Source: Prochlorococcus sp. AG-355-J23 (GTDB taxonomy: Bacteria; Cyanobacteriota; Cyanobacteriia; PCC-6307; Cyanobiaceae). From it: a stretch of 62,592 bases of DNA. The notes beneath the pieces were generated by a model, which saw only the letters and a list, made by a program, of their open reading frames with translations, ran no database searches and had not been told where the DNA came from. Below, piece after piece: positions 15,816-27,100 of the stretch (its first letter is position 1; each line of letters opens with the position of its first letter). The stretch spans positions 1 through 62,592 of the forward strand of contig QCDR01000008.1 in assembly GCA_003278705.1 (NCBI GenBank), in the 5' to 3' direction. The position numbers were made by a program, and so were the translations under genes.

Positions 15816-18800
15816 ATGAGTCTAAATACTTTAGTTGATTATATTTCGAACTCACAAATTACTTCTGAATTAATAAAAAGAATTACAAAAAATAATGAAT
15901 TAAATATTGTTGGTTCAAGTAGATATGCAAAATCAATAATATTAGATAGCATCGCAAAAAAAGAGGTAAAAAATATATTATTAATTTGTCCTAATGTAGA
16001 AATTGCCTACAAATGGATTGGTTATTTTGAAAGTATAAATGATAAAGCAGTTTTATATTATCCTCCAACAGAACATCTACCATACTCATCAATTAATAAA
16101 TCCAAAGAGATTGAATTTACTCAGCTTACTGTTTTATCCAAATTAATAAAAAAAGAGAAAAATGAACTTAATATTGTTATATCAACTGAAAGATCACTAC
16201 AACCTCATCTAATAAATAAAAACCTATTAATTGAAAACAAATTAGATTTGCAAAAAGGAGTTCAAATCGAGATTCAAGAATTAGCAAATAAACTTACTTT
16301 GCTTGGCTATACAAAGGATAATGTAACTTCAGCTGAAGGATTCTGGAGTAGGAGAGGGGAAATAATAGATATTTATCCTGTCAATAATGAGTTTCCTATA
16401 AGATTAGAATTTTTTGATAATGTCATTGAGAAAATAAGAGAATATGATCCCCATACACAGAAAACATTAGAAAGTATAAATGATATTGAAATAATACAGG
16501 CTGGATTTGATTTGCTAATAAAAGATAAGTTAAATAATTTATCCAAGAACAATCTTTTTAATTCAGAAGATATAAATAAAAATAATCTTGATCGTTATTT
16601 AGGAATAATTGAAGAAGAACCCTCAAACATAATAGATTTTATAAATAGGGAAACAATTCTTGTAATTGATGAATTAGAAGATTGTAAAAAATTTGCAAAT
16701 AATTGGTATCTAGATTCAGAAAGTAATTTTGATAATTGTACGAATGAATTAAATGAGAACCTTAAAAATAATGACATTAATTTAGAGGCCAAACCTAATT
16801 TGCATTTAAAGTTTGACGAAATATTAAAATCACTAGGAAATTTTAATTTAATAAAATTTTATGAATTTGAATCTAAAATCAATATCGATAACAGATTTTT
16901 GTTAAACGATAAAAGATTAAATTCATACTCTAAAAATGTAGGGAAATTATCCAATGATATAAATAAAAATATAAAAAATAATGAAAAAGTCTGGATATTA
17001 TCAGCACAACCATTGAGAACAAGGACTTTACTTTTTGAGCACGAATGTAATGCAAACTTCTTAAACAATCCTAATGATATTGATGAAGCAAATAAGTCAA
17101 TTAATAATTCAACTCCTCTAATTTTAAAAAATAAGAACAATTACGAAATCGAGGGGTTTTATCTTCCGATATGGAAAGTTGTCCTGATAACAGATAAAGA
17201 ATTATTTTCACAACAATCTCTTTTTAATAATGTATTCATAAGAAGAAAAAAAAGAAGTGTCAATTCAAATATAAATGTAAATAAGATTAGTCCCGGTGAT
17301 TTTATAGTTCATAAAAATCATGGAATAGGTAAATTTTTAAAAATAGAAAAAATAAATATAACTGGAGATTCAAGAGATTATTTAGTCATTCAGTATCAAG
17401 ATGGAAAGATAAGTGTTGCCGCTGATCAACTTGGTAGTGTTAACAGATATAGATCAAGCGGAAAAATAAGGCCGAAAATAAATAAATTAGGAGGGACAGA
17501 ATGGGAAAAAATAAAAGAAAAAAATAAGAAACAAATCAAAAAAGTTGCTGTCGATATTTTAAAACTTTATGCAAAGAGAGAAAAATTAAAGGGTTACATT
17601 TACCCAGAAGATGGTCCTTGGCAAGATGAATTAGAGGAATCATTCCCTTATCAACCAACACCTGACCAAATTACTGCTGTAGAAGAAATAAAATCTGATA
17701 TGGAAAGCGATAAGCCAATGGACAGGCTAGTTTGTGGAGATGTAGGATTTGGCAAAACAGAAGTAGCTGTTCGGGCTATTTTTAAGGCTATTACATCAGG
17801 CAAACAGGTAATATTACTAGCACCTACAACAATCCTAGCTCAGCAACATTGGAGGACAATAAGTAATAGATTTTCACCTTACCCAATAAAAGTATCATTA
17901 CTCAATAGATTCAAAACTGTTAATGAAAGAAAGGAAATCTATGCAGGTTTGAAAAATAACAAAATTGATTTAGTTGTAGCAACGCACCAAATTTTAGGAA
18001 AAGAAATAGAAATTAAAAACTTAGGACTACTAGTTATTGATGAAGAACAAAGATTTGGAGTAAGGCAAAAGGAGAAAATAAAAAAAATCAAAACCAACAT
18101 AGACGTTTTAACTCTCTCGGCAACTCCAATTCCAAGAACTCTTTATATGAGCTTATCTGGACTAAGACAAATGAGCTTACTAAACACTCCTCCACCATCA
18201 AGGAGATCAATAAAAACATATTTATCTGAAATAGATATGGATGTTATAAGAACTGCAATTAATCAAGAACTTGATAGGGGAGGTCAAATTTTTTATGTTC
18301 TTCCAAGAATTTCTGATATAGATCAAGCTGTAAACAAATTAAATAATATGTTTCCCAGCTTAAAATTTATTGTTGCTCATGGGCAAATGAACGAAACAGA
18401 GCTTGAAAATGCAATGATTGCTTTTAATAATGGAGAAGTAAATTTAATGATATGCACAACGATAATTGAAAGTGGATTAGACATCCCTAAAGTAAATACA
18501 ATCATTATTGAAGATTCTCACAAATTTGGCCTTTCACAACTTTATCAACTTAGAGGAAGAGTAGGTAGAAGCGGTGTACAAGCACATGCTTGGTTATTTT
18601 ATCCAAATATAAATAAAATTAATGACGCTGCAAAACAAAGATTGAAAGCGATAAAAGACTTTTCAGAACTAGGTAGTGGATACCAACTTGCAATGAAAGA
18701 TATGGAAATAAGAGGTGTTGGTAGTTTACTAGGAGAAGAACAAAGTGGAAAGGTTAATGCTATTGGATATGATTTATATATAGAAATGCTCCATGAGGCT

Positions 18801-19325
18801 ATTTCAGAAATCAGCGGGCAAGAAATACCTGATGTTAACGACACTCAAATTGATCTACCAATAAATGCATTTATACCTGCAACATGGATATTAAACAGAG
18901 AAGAGAAGCTTGAAGCTTACAAATCTGTTACTGAATGTTCAAATCATGATGAATTAATGGAATTAGCTACAGACTGGGTTAATAGATATGGAAACTTACC
19001 CAAACCTGTTGAGTCCTTAATTATCATAATGAGACTAAAATTACTAGCTAAAAAATGTGGTTTTAATAAGATCAAGCTCAAAAAGCCAAACATCTTGATA
19101 GAGACAAAATTAAAAAATTCTACTTTTAAAATTCTTAAAAATTCTTTGGCAAGTAGTGTTCAAAATAAATTTAATTTTAATGAAGGCCAACCATTTTCAA
19201 TCATCACTATAAGGGGCTTAGGTGCAACTGAAATTCAAAATCAAATTGATCAACTAATGTTGTGGTTCGGGTCTTTTGAAAGAGAAATAAAGAATTTCGA
19301 TAAAGAACTTATTAAAAGAGATTAA
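15816..19325 (+). CDS. mfd: Transcription-repair coupling factor
   Basis: 1169 residues, full length for the family (about 1150). It removes stalled RNA polymerase from damaged DNA and recruits UvrA. Regions in order: UvrB-like N-terminal domain (1-400, with SAEGFWSRRGEIIDIYP), RNA-polymerase interaction domain (about 495-590, FIVHKNHGIGKFL), translocase motor (Walker A CGDVGFGKTE near 639, motif II DEEQRFG near 742, VLTLSATPIPRTLYMS, GRVGRSG), and a C-terminal TRCF domain (about 1010-1140). All helicase motifs are intact. It is a single gene on the plus strand, divergent from terC. Confidence 0.96.
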   Translation: MSLNTLVDYISNSQITSELIKRITKNNELNIVGSSRYAKSIILDSIAKKEVKNILLICPNVEIAYKWIGYFESINDKAVLYYPPTEHLPYSSINKSKEIEFTQLTVLSKLIKKEKNELNIVISTERSLQPHLINKNLLIENKLDLQKGVQIEIQELANKLTLLGYTKDNVTSAEGFWSRRGEIIDIYPVNNEFPIRLEFFDNVIEKIREYDPHTQKTLESINDIEIIQAGFDLLIKDKLNNLSKNNLFNSEDINKNNLDRYLGIIEEEPSNIIDFINRETILVIDELEDCKKFANNWYLDSESNFDNCTNELNENLKNNDINLEAKPNLHLKFDEILKSLGNFNLIKFYEFESKINIDNRFLLNDKRLNSYSKNVGKLSNDINKNIKNNEKVWILSAQPLRTRTLLFEHECNANFLNNPNDIDEANKSINNSTPLILKNKNNYEIEGFYLPIWKVVLITDKELFSQQSLFNNVFIRRKKRSVNSNINVNKISPGDFIVHKNHGIGKFLKIEKINITGDSRDYLVIQYQDGKISVAADQLGSVNRYRSSGKIRPKINKLGGTEWEKIKEKNKKQIKKVAVDILKLYAKREKLKGYIYPEDGPWQDELEESFPYQPTPDQITAVEEIKSDMESDKPMDRLVCGDVGFGKTEVAVRAIFKAITSGKQVILLAPTTILAQQHWRTISNRFSPYPIKVSLLNRFKTVNERKEIYAGLKNNKIDLVVATHQILGKEIEIKNLGLLVIDEEQRFGVRQKEKIKKIKTNIDVLTLSATPIPRTLYMSLSGLRQMSLLNTPPPSRRSIKTYLSEIDMDVIRTAINQELDRGGQIFYVLPRISDIDQAVNKLNNMFPSLKFIVAHGQMNETELENAMIAFNNGEVNLMICTTIIESGLDIPKVNTIIIEDSHKFGLSQLYQLRGRVGRSGVQAHAWLFYPNINKINDAAKQRLKAIKDFSELGSGYQLAMKDMEIRGVGSLLGEEQSGKVNAIGYDLYIEMLHEAISEISGQEIPDVNDTQIDLPINAFIPATWILNREEKLEAYKSVTECSNHDELMELATDWVNRYGNLPKPVESLIIIMRLKLLAKKCGFNKIKLKKPNILIETKLKNSTFKILKNSLASSVQNKFNFNEGQPFSIITIRGLGATEIQNQIDQLMLWFGSFEREIKNFDKELIKRD

Positions 19326-19397
19326 ATTATTAAATAATTATTTAAAATCCGCGAATCAGTTTGATTTCGGTTAGGTTTATAAAAATTTATTTATTTT

Positions 19398-19559
19398 ATG
19401 GGTGAATATATAGACGTCGGAATCCAAACTTCGATTTTACCCTTATCAATTATTCTTTCATCAATTGTATTAGGCATATTTGCACTATTTGGAGAAGAAA
19501 CAGAAAATGATGATGATGATTCTGATTCAGGAAGTGGTGGCTTAATGCAACCTATTTGA
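19398..19559 (+). CDS. Small one-helix membrane protein with acidic tail, unknown
   Basis: 53 residues starting at ATG 19398. A hydrophobic helix (SILPLSIILSSIVLGIFALF) is followed by an acidic, low-complexity tail rich in Asp, Ser and Gly and the end LMQPI. It is the same strand as mfd, 72 bp downstream, and converges with the next gene across 2 bp. It looks like a genuine small thylakoid or plasma-membrane protein. I cannot name it. Confidence 0.6.
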   Translation: MGEYIDVGIQTSILPLSIILSSIVLGIFALFGEETENDDDDSDSGSGGLMQPI

Positions 19560-19561
19560 AA

Positions 19562-19930
19562 TTATTTATAAATAATTTGTTTTGACTTTCTCTTAGAGAC
19601 TTTAAATAACCTATTAAATGAACCTATCATTAAAATAAGAGCAGTAAAAGAAGATACAAAAATAAAAATCACCAAAAATATCTCATACAGATAAGAAAAG
19701 AGATCAATCAATATTAAAAAAGATTTATTAAATGTCGAAGGTAGATTTTGTAAAAGCAAATTTTTATTAGGAATTAAATAATTTATATAAACTAATAAAA
19801 CACTCACAATAAACAAAAAGAAAGATTCAGTAAATAGTCTTCTTTTAGATTTTCTTCTTAAATTTAATTTTTTTTTAAAAATATATTTATCAGGTTTAAT
19901 ATTCAAATTTGGGATGTTTAAATCTGCCAT
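19562..19930 (-). CDS. Two-helix membrane protein, unknown
   Basis: 122 residues. A basic N-terminal part (KKKLNLRRKSKRR, residues 19-31) leads into two membrane helices (about 33-52 and 80-105) and a basic C-terminal tail (KVSKRKSKQ). The layout suggests both ends are cytoplasmic. I know no family. It is the last gene of a minus-strand block that runs from dapB to here. Confidence 0.6.
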   Translation of the reverse strand: MADLNIPNLNIKPDKYIFKKKLNLRRKSKRRLFTESFFLFIVSVLLVYINYLIPNKNLLLQNLPSTFNKSFLILIDLFSYLYEIFLVIFIFVSSFTALILMIGSFNRLFKVSKRKSKQIIYK

Positions 19931-20018
19931 AAATCAAAGCTCAAAGAAAAATTTTGAATAACTCTGAAAAGAAATTAACCTATAGTATCGTGTTTGTATT
20001 TAAGATGCTAATTGCTCT

Positions 20019-20609
20019 TTATTCAGGATTTATTAGTTCTTTTTTTTCTATATTTTCAAAAGGACTATAAAAATAAATAAAAGAAGAAGAGAAGAGAATT
20101 AAAGAGCAAATTGCAAAAAACGGTGGAATAAAGAAATTAAAAAATTTAACTTTATTATTTAACACAAATTTTAATTTTTTTGGAATTTTATTAGGTATAT
20201 CTCTTTTTTTTATTCTTACTTTTGGCGATTCATTTAACTGATCAAAACAATTTATAGTATCTGAAAGCAATGAATTACCAATCTTTAGAACTAAAGGCTT
20301 TACATTTGCTTTAGAGCTCTTGAGAACAATATTATGTATGTGGAGATTATCGGCTTTAATATCGATTAATTTAGACTCATATATTGGAATTTCGTTTTTG
20401 ATTAAAAGATTTGAATAAATATAAAAAGCATCCATAATAGGCACTAAATGTTCAATTTTGCCTTCAATAAGTGGTTTATCAACTATGGTTAATTTCCATT
20501 GAGAAATTATAGATATTTGATCTTTATTTTCATTATTGGAATAATCTGGCAATCCGATTATTTCAAGACTTACTGAAGATTGATGAAATGACAATTTATT
20601 TTGCATCAT
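20019..20609 (-). CDS. DUF4335 family protein
   Basis: 196 residues. The DUF4335 pattern is seen: an N-terminal beta-rich domain with SVSLEIIGLP, WKLTIVDKPLIEGKIEHLVP, a central variable part, and one C-terminal membrane helix (about 153-178). This cyanobacterial family nearly always lies next to DUF3038, as it does here (1 bp apart). No function is known. The pair's consistent linkage implies a shared complex at the membrane. Confidence 0.8.
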   Translation of the reverse strand: MMQNKLSFHQSSVSLEIIGLPDYSNNENKDQISIISQWKLTIVDKPLIEGKIEHLVPIMDAFYIYSNLLIKNEIPIYESKLIDIKADNLHIHNIVLKSSKANVKPLVLKIGNSLLSDTINCFDQLNESPKVRIKKRDIPNKIPKKLKFVLNNKVKFFNFFIPPFFAICSLILFSSSFIYFYSPFENIEKKELINPE

Positions 20610-20610
20610 A

Positions 20611-21135
20611 TTAAAAATCGTATAAAAAATTCTTCAACTTTTGATAACCCTGATTTGAAATACAAAAAGATAAAGTAAGCAAAGATTTTATTATAATCTC
20701 ACCATTTTCAGTTTGATTTAAAAGCTTTTTCACTCTTATACTATCTACATTAAATCTCTCTTTAATCAACTCAATAAATCTCTTATTAAAATCATTCCAA
20801 ATAATTGAATTCTCTTTAATATCTTCTTTAGATTTCAGTATCTCTCTAATATAAGGATATAAATATTTGGACATTTCAACGGTGATTTTAATTAAGGCAT
20901 CGAATTCGTTTACTTTAATATTGTTGTTAACATAAGATTTTCTCAATGGATTATTATTCCTTAATTTCCAAATAGTAATTTTATTTGGCAGAACATCATT
21001 TAAATCAAGTCTATTTGATAAAGCGTAAAGGGATTGAATACCATTTAAATCAATAGTTTCTAGGATTATTAATAATAAATCAAGCTTCTCTATAGATTGT
21101 CTTGATACCTGATTTCCCTTAGTTAAATCTGTAAT
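20611..21135 (-). CDS. DUF3038 family protein, apparent ATT start
   Basis: The frame runs from an in-frame stop at 21145-21147 down to TAA at 20611 and encodes about 174 residues. Its N-terminal half (SRQSIEKLDLLLIILETIDLNG, VLPNKITIWKLRNNNPLRKS) matches DUF3038, so translation must begin before the first TTG at 20946; no ATG, GTG or TTG lies upstream in frame. The only plausible start is ATT at 21135, a codon used by a few genes such as infC. Otherwise a frameshift lies upstream. The C-terminal half is helical. It is followed after 1 bp by its usual partner DUF4335. Confidence 0.75.
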   Translation of the reverse strand: MTDLTKGNQVSRQSIEKLDLLLIILETIDLNGIQSLYALSNRLDLNDVLPNKITIWKLRNNNPLRKSYVNNNIKVNEFDALIKITVEMSKYLYPYIREILKSKEDIKENSIIWNDFNKRFIELIKERFNVDSIRVKKLLNQTENGEIIIKSLLTLSFCISNQGYQKLKNFLYDF

Positions 21136-21174
21136 TGTTCTCGATTAAAATATAGGAAAATTATAACAGAATTA

Positions 21175-21372
21175 TTAATCCATCTTTTGAAATAAAAATG
21201 AATATAACTTATCTAGTTCTTCAATAGTTAGCATTCCATAACTCCATAATAATATTGGTAATGGAGTGTTATTTTTTATAGATAATTTTATACCAAGTTC
21301 AATAGTAGATTCATCTAAACCTAATACATTAAATAAATAAATTATCATTTCTCTAGATAAATAATTATTCAT
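21175..21372 (-). CDS. DUF2949 family protein
   Basis: 65 residues fitting DUF2949, a small cyanobacterial family: a start like REMIIYLFNVLGL, then ESTIELGIKLS, and the conserved LPILLWSYGMLTIEELDKL. It resembles the GspE N-terminal-like helical fold, but function is unknown. It sits between a UbiH-like flavoprotein gene (5 bp upstream) and DUF3038 (40 bp downstream) in the same minus-strand run, so it may be co-transcribed with both. Confidence 0.8.
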   Translation of the reverse strand: MNNYLSREMIIYLFNVLGLDESTIELGIKLSIKNNTPLPILLWSYGMLTIEELDKLYSFLFQKMD

Positions 21373-21377
21373 GAATT

Positions 21378-22532
21378 CTATTTAATACTTGAGTAAATGA
21401 GAGATTTAGTCATTTGATTAAGGACTAATTTTCTTATAAAAAGAAATTTATTTAAAAGTAAAAATGAAAGTTTCCTTATTGGAAATAAAAAAACGTTTCG
21501 ATTAGCAAAAATGGATATCAACGAGTCAGTTATAAAAATAGTGACAGTAATATCTAAAATTCTTCTTGAAAAATACTTAAATTTAAATAATATCAATTGC
21601 AATTTAGTAATAGCAGCATTTTTATTAAAAAGATCATAAATAGTATTAACATCTCTCCAGCAAGTATTTAAACCCTGACCACCAACAGGATGAAATTTAT
21701 GAAATGCATCTCCTACAAAAACTAATTTTTTAAAATTTAAAACTGGTAAATTTAAGGATAATGAAACAGGAAAAATATTAAATTCGCCTATTATTTGGTC
21801 CAACTTAAATTCATTAGGCAAGATTGTTGATAAATTATCCATTAAAAAATTCTTGTCAGAATTCAACCTTTCAATTGCCTTTGATGTACTTGAAGTCCAA
21901 ATTACTTGATATAAGTTTTTTTCTAAAGGTAATAATGCAAGTGGGCCTTCTTTTCTAAAAATTTCATAAGCTCGTTTTTCACAATGGCCTCTAAGAGAAA
22001 CTTTAAAAGTTAAACAAGACTGACTATAAGATTTTTTTATATCAATAAAATCTATGATTTTTTTATCAAGTGAGTTAGCCCCTGTTGAAAAGAATTGATA
22101 GTCAAATAATATTTTTTTACGTAACAATCTTTGTGGTGTTATAAAAAAAATATTTTCATAATTGTCAATCTCTTGAAAAAGTACGTTCATGAGATCCGAA
22201 TGTTTTACTACCCAGCCAATATTTTCGGCAGAACTTATATCATCATCTAAGTCAGAAGTTGATAAATTGGTGAAAGCAGAAGTTACGCTATCTGAAATTG
22301 AAAGGGTATCAAAGCCAAATAAAAATGGTTCTAATTTTTCCCAAAGTCTGAATTTAGATAAGATTTTTCTTGTTGAGTGAGTAATTGCATAAGTTTTATC
22401 TTTATCAATTAATCTATCTTTTGTTAATAAATCAGTTAAAAAAATATTGCAATCAAATTTTGAAAGTGCAATTGAAAGTAATAAACCTGTGGGACCTGAT
22501 CCAACAATTTTAAAATTCAATTTATTTTTCAT
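21378..22532 (-). CDS. UbiH/UbiF-like FAD-dependent monooxygenase
   Basis: 384 residues. The FAD-binding Rossmann motif is degenerate but present (VGSGPTGLLLSIALSKF near residues 10-26), with the DG-type second motif and the late FAD motif FVGDAFHKFHPVGGQGLNTCWRDV (about 270-293). These place it with aromatic-ring hydroxylases of the ubiquinone-synthesis type. Cyanobacteria make plastoquinone rather than ubiquinone, so the substrate is uncertain; a quinone or carotenoid-like aromatic is possible. The C-terminal 60 residues are hydrophobic, suggesting membrane association. Confidence 0.85.
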   Translation of the reverse strand: MKNKLNFKIVGSGPTGLLLSIALSKFDCNIFLTDLLTKDRLIDKDKTYAITHSTRKILSKFRLWEKLEPFLFGFDTLSISDSVTSAFTNLSTSDLDDDISSAENIGWVVKHSDLMNVLFQEIDNYENIFFITPQRLLRKKILFDYQFFSTGANSLDKKIIDFIDIKKSYSQSCLTFKVSLRGHCEKRAYEIFRKEGPLALLPLEKNLYQVIWTSSTSKAIERLNSDKNFLMDNLSTILPNEFKLDQIIGEFNIFPVSLSLNLPVLNFKKLVFVGDAFHKFHPVGGQGLNTCWRDVNTIYDLFNKNAAITKLQLILFKFKYFSRRILDITVTIFITDSLISIFANRNVFLFPIRKLSFLLLNKFLFIRKLVLNQMTKSLIYSSIK

Positions 22533-22551
22533 CGTATTATATGAGCATCAA

Positions 22552-23193
22552 CTATCTATTCAGATAAATATAGCAAATTTCCTCAAATGCTGGTCTTAAT
22601 AAATAGGGGTACTCACCAACCCATAAGTTAATTTCAGGAAGCCAAGCATCGGTCAAATAAAAATCTCTGTCAAAATTACGGTTATCAGATGTTATTAAAC
22701 ATCTAATACTCGAACCAACCCTAATTTGACTGTGCTTATTTTCCATAGGAAAACTTAATTTTTCCAAATAACCGTCTTCATCTTCTAATTCAAGTACTAA
22801 CCAAGTCCTTTTGTTTTCGATAACTTCTAATCGACCTTGCCTATTAGATTGTTCTCTTGAACTTTCAATCTTTTCTGTTCTATAAATATCTGATACATAT
22901 CCATCAAATATAGAAAAAAATTTATATTTTCTTAATTGCAAGTTTTTTCTACTTGATTCAAGAATAGGGCCCCAGATGATATACAAAAAGAAACCTACAC
23001 ATAGGAATAACCAGAAATTATTAGTTTGATCTCCAGTCGAACTAATAATTAATGAGATAAATCCACCTATTGAAGAAACTATTACTCTTTGAAGAATTTT
23101 TCTAGGATTCCCCAACGCGTACTTAAATTGACTTCCTGTACCAACTGCAGGAATAAGTTTTGAAATTTGACTTGAATTAATTGGAATTATCAT
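22552..23193 (-). CDS. Conserved two-helix membrane protein, unknown
   Basis: 213 residues. It starts 2 bp after the dapB stop. The N-terminal part has SSQISKLIPAVGTGSQFKYALGNP, then two close hydrophobic helices (about 37-53 and 60-75), and a cytosolic C-terminal domain of about 130 residues with beta-like stretches (RTWLVLELEDEDGYLEKLSFP) and the ending EYPYLLRPAFEEIC. The pattern is reminiscent of cyanobacterial proteins annotated vaguely as cofactor-assembly or transport factors; I cannot assign one. Probably co-transcribed with dapB. Confidence 0.65.
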   Translation of the reverse strand: MIIPINSSQISKLIPAVGTGSQFKYALGNPRKILQRVIVSSIGGFISLIISSTGDQTNNFWLFLCVGFFLYIIWGPILESSRKNLQLRKYKFFSIFDGYVSDIYRTEKIESSREQSNRQGRLEVIENKRTWLVLELEDEDGYLEKLSFPMENKHSQIRVGSSIRCLITSDNRNFDRDFYLTDAWLPEINLWVGEYPYLLRPAFEEICYIYLNR

Positions 23194-23194
23194 T

Positions 23195-24043
23195 TTAAAA
23201 AATCAATTTTTCAAGTCCGTAAACTAAGGTTTCATAATTACCAATTTTTTTAATAGCCTGTAAAACTCCTGGCATATATGCCTTTCTATCAATAGTGTCA
23301 TGTTTAATTGTGTAAGTTTCACCTGGAGATCCCATAATTACTAACTGATGAGCGAGTAATCCTGGTAATCGTACAGAATGTATATTGATTCCTGAATCTC
23401 TGAGCCCACCGCGTACACCTTTCAATGACTCAGACTCTTTTACTAAATTCTGATTAAATTTCTTTGGATATTCTTCAATCATTTCTGCAGTTTTTATACA
23501 CGTCCCACTAGGAGAATCAGCTTTTTGATTATGATGCATCTCAATTAATTCAATATTGTCGTAAAACCTTGCAGCTACTGATGCCGCTTGCTGAAGAAGA
23601 ACCATACCTACTGAAAAATTAGGAATTATTGCACAACCAACCGATGCCTTCTGAGCAAAAACAGACAAATCTTTTATTTGCGAAGGGCTTAGACCTGTAG
23701 TTCCAACTACTGGTGATACCCCATATGCAATAGCTGATCTGGTATTTTCATATACAGAATCAGGATGAGTAAAATCAACCAAAACAGGTTTGATTTTTTC
23801 ATTTCTATAATTTTGACTAACAGAACATAAAGTCCCTTCAAAATCATTTGAAACAAAAACATCACAATTTTTTACCTTTAATAATTCAGAGATATTTGAG
23901 CCATTGTTCTTTTCGTTTATGTCGATTGCTGCGACAAGTTCACAATCTTTAGAATTTAATACAGTATTAACAACTTCGCTACCCATTCTGCCTAAAGCTC
24001 CGGAAACTAGTACTGGTATGGTTTTTTTAGAATTTTCAATCAT
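23195..24043 (-). CDS. dapB: 4-hydroxy-tetrahydrodipicolinate reductase
   Basis: 282 residues. It reduces the cyclic lysine/diaminopimelate precursor with NAD(P)H. The nucleotide-binding loop [13 protein letters not shown] is at residues 13-25, and the catalytic and substrate motif [18 protein letters not shown] at about 160-177 contains the paired histidines, the lysine and the DSPSGT loop. Length is in the normal range. It is divergent from chlH with a 102 bp gap and lies upstream of a membrane-protein gene that begins 2 bp after its stop. Confidence 0.95.
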   Translation of the reverse strand: MIENSKKTIPVLVSGALGRMGSEVVNTVLNSKDCELVAAIDINEKNNGSNISELLKVKNCDVFVSNDFEGTLCSVSQNYRNEKIKPVLVDFTHPDSVYENTRSAIAYGVSPVVGTTGLSPSQIKDLSVFAQKASVGCAIIPNFSVGMVLLQQAASVAARFYDNIELIEMHHNQKADSPSGTCIKTAEMIEEYPKKFNQNLVKESESLKGVRGGLRDSGINIHSVRLPGLLAHQLVIMGSPGETYTIKHDTIDRKAYMPGVLQAIKKIGNYETLVYGLEKLIF

Positions 24044-24145
24044 TTTTTTTAAAAATTTTTTTTTAAAGGTTGTTACACGCTATTTATATTGCACACAATA
24101 ACGTCTTTTCATTCGTAGGCTGGTAGAAATACTTAAAGAAAATCA

Positions 24146-27100
24146 ATGTTTACGCAGGTCCGCTCAGCAAACCGCAGAGTATCTCCTGTTGAGGATAACA
24201 AACACAAAGTTGTAATAAAAGCAGTTTATGTTGTCCTTGAGCCACAATACCAAAATTCCTTAACGGAAGCTGCAAAGTCAATAAATAAAATGAATGGGCC
24301 TATAGGTATAGACCTTAGCGGCTATCTTATCGAAGAACTTAGGAATGATAGTAATTTTGAAGATTTTAAAGAAGATATAGCTAATGCAGATATATTCATA
24401 GCTTCTCTTATTTTCATTGAAGACCTTGCTCAAAAAGTGGTTGATGCAGTATCTCCATTTAAAGACAAACTAAAAGCATCAATAGTTTTTCCCTCCATGC
24501 CAGAGGTAATGAGATTAAATAAGATAGGTTCATTTAGCATGGCCCAACTTGGTCAATCTAAAAGTATTATTGGAGATTTAATAAAAAAGAAAAAAGAATC
24601 TGATGGAGCAAGTTTCCAAGATTCAATGTTGAAATTATTAAATACGCTACCTTCAATACTTAAATATCTACCAGTAGAAAAAGCTCAAGATGCTAGAACA
24701 TTTATTTTGAGTTTTCAGTACTGGTTAGGTGGTACCACTGAGAACTTAAAAAACTTCTTGTTAATGATTTCTGAAAAGTATGCTGTTTCGGAGATCATAA
24801 AAGATCAAATAGAGGAATTCAAAATTCAAGAACCTGAAACATTCCCAGATTTAGGAATTTGGCATCCTCTTGCTCCTTGCATGTTTGAAAGTCTTAAAGA
24901 ATATCAAAATTGGGACAATAATAGAAAAGATATAAATCCTAAAGATGACAAAACTCCAACAATAGGTTTAGTGCTTCAAAGGAGTCATATTGTTACGGGA
25001 GATGATGCTCATTACGTCGCTGTTATACAAGAATTGGAATATAGAGGTGCGAGAGTACTACCTATTTTCTGTGGAGGTCTAGACTTTTCTAAACCAGTTA
25101 ATGAATTTTATTATGATTCCATTAATAAGTATCAACCTATAGTAGATGGAGTTGTATCTCTAACAGGATTTGCACTAGTTGGAGGGCCTGCAAGACAAGA
25201 TCATCCTAAAGCTATTGAAGCCCTAAAAAGGTTAAACAGACCCTATATGGTTGCACTTCCATTAGTTTTCCAAACCACACAAGAATGGGAAGATAGTGAT
25301 CTAGGTTTACACCCTGTTCAGGTAGCACTTCAGATTGCAATTCCAGAGCTTGATGGTGCTATTGAACCAATTATTCTCTCAGGTCGTGATGATGCTACAG
25401 GTAAGGCGCATACTCTCCAAGATCGAGTTGATGTAATAGCTGAAAGAGCTATAAAATGGTCAACTTTAAGAGTTAAACAAAGAAAGGATAAAAAATTAGC
25501 CATTACAGTATTTAGTTTTCCACCAGACAAAGGAAATGTTGGTACGGCAGCATACTTGAATGTTTTTGGTTCAATTTATAGAGTACTTCTTGAAATGAAA
25601 TCGAAAGGATATCAAATAGATGAACTTCCAAGTAATTCAAAAGAATTAATGGAAAAAGTAATTAACAACCCTGAAGCGATGGATGGCTCTCCAGAGTTAA
25701 ATATTGCTCATAAGATGTCAGTAAAAGAATATGAAGAGTTCACACCATATTCACAAAGACTTGAAGAAAATTGGGGCAAACCTCCTGGGAACCTTAATAG
25801 TGACGGACAAAACCTTCTTATCTATGGAAAACATTTTGGAAATGTTTTTATAGGAGTTCAACCTACATTCGGTTATGAAGGTGATCCCATGAGATTACTC
25901 TATTCAAGAAGTGCTAGTCCTCATCACGGTTTTGCTGCTTATTACACGTATGTAGAAAAAATCTGGGGGGCCGATGCTGTTCTTCATTTTGGAACTCACG
26001 GCTCACTTGAATTTATGCCTGGGAAACAGATGGGCATGAGTGAAACTTGCTATCCGGATTCTCTCATTGGATCATTGCCTAATTTGTATTACTATGCTGC
26101 GAATAATCCATCTGAAGCAACAATTGCGAAGAGAAGAGGATATGCTTCAACTATTAGTTATCTGACTCCTCCAGCGGAAAATGCAGGACTCTACAAAGGA
26201 CTTAAAGAACTAAGTGAACTCGTTGGTTCTTATCAACAATTAAGAGAAAATAGTAGGGGCATTCAAATTGTTAATGCGATAGTTGAGACTTCTAAACAAT
26301 GTAATCTTGACAAGGATGTCGAGCTCCCTTCAAAAGATGTAGAAGAACTCTCACTAGATGAAAGAGATTTATTTGTTGGGAATGTCTATAAACAGTTGAT
26401 GGAAATTGAAAGTAGATTATTACCTTGCGGTCTTCATACTATTGGAGAAGCCCCAACAGCAGAAGAAGCTGTTGCAACACTTGTAAATATTGCTTCATTA
26501 GAAAGAGAGCAAGAGGGATTAAGATCTCTTCCTGGATTGCTAGCTGAATCTATGGGCCTAACTATTGAACAAATTTATGATGGTAATAATAAAGGTGAAC
26601 TTAAATTTGTAGAGCTAAATGAAAAAATCATAAAGACAGCAAGAGAGTCGATTTTTGCGATGGTCAACTCTTTAAAAATTGTTGATGGCAGAGTTTATTT
26701 AGAAAAATCACTTCTTTCCAAATTGTTTGACTTTCTTAAAGTATTTGGTTTGAATTTGCCTACCCCTTGGCTAAGGGTTTGTAACTTAAATGGATTTAAT
26801 GAAGTTAACCAGAAGGAATTAAATAAATTATTTGATTACTTACTTTTCTGTTTGGAACAGGTCTGTGCTGATAAAGAAATGGATAGCCTCATTAAAGCAT
26901 TAGATGGAAATTATGTTTTACCTGGACCAGGTGGAGACCCTATAAGAAATCCAGGTGTTTTACCCAGTGGTAAAAATATCCATGCACTTGATCCACAATC
27001 AATCCCTACTACAGCAGCTGTAGCTGCTGCAAAGTCAGTTGTTGACAAATTAATTGAAAGACAAAAAGAAGAGCAAGGAACTTGGCCTGAAACAATTGCC

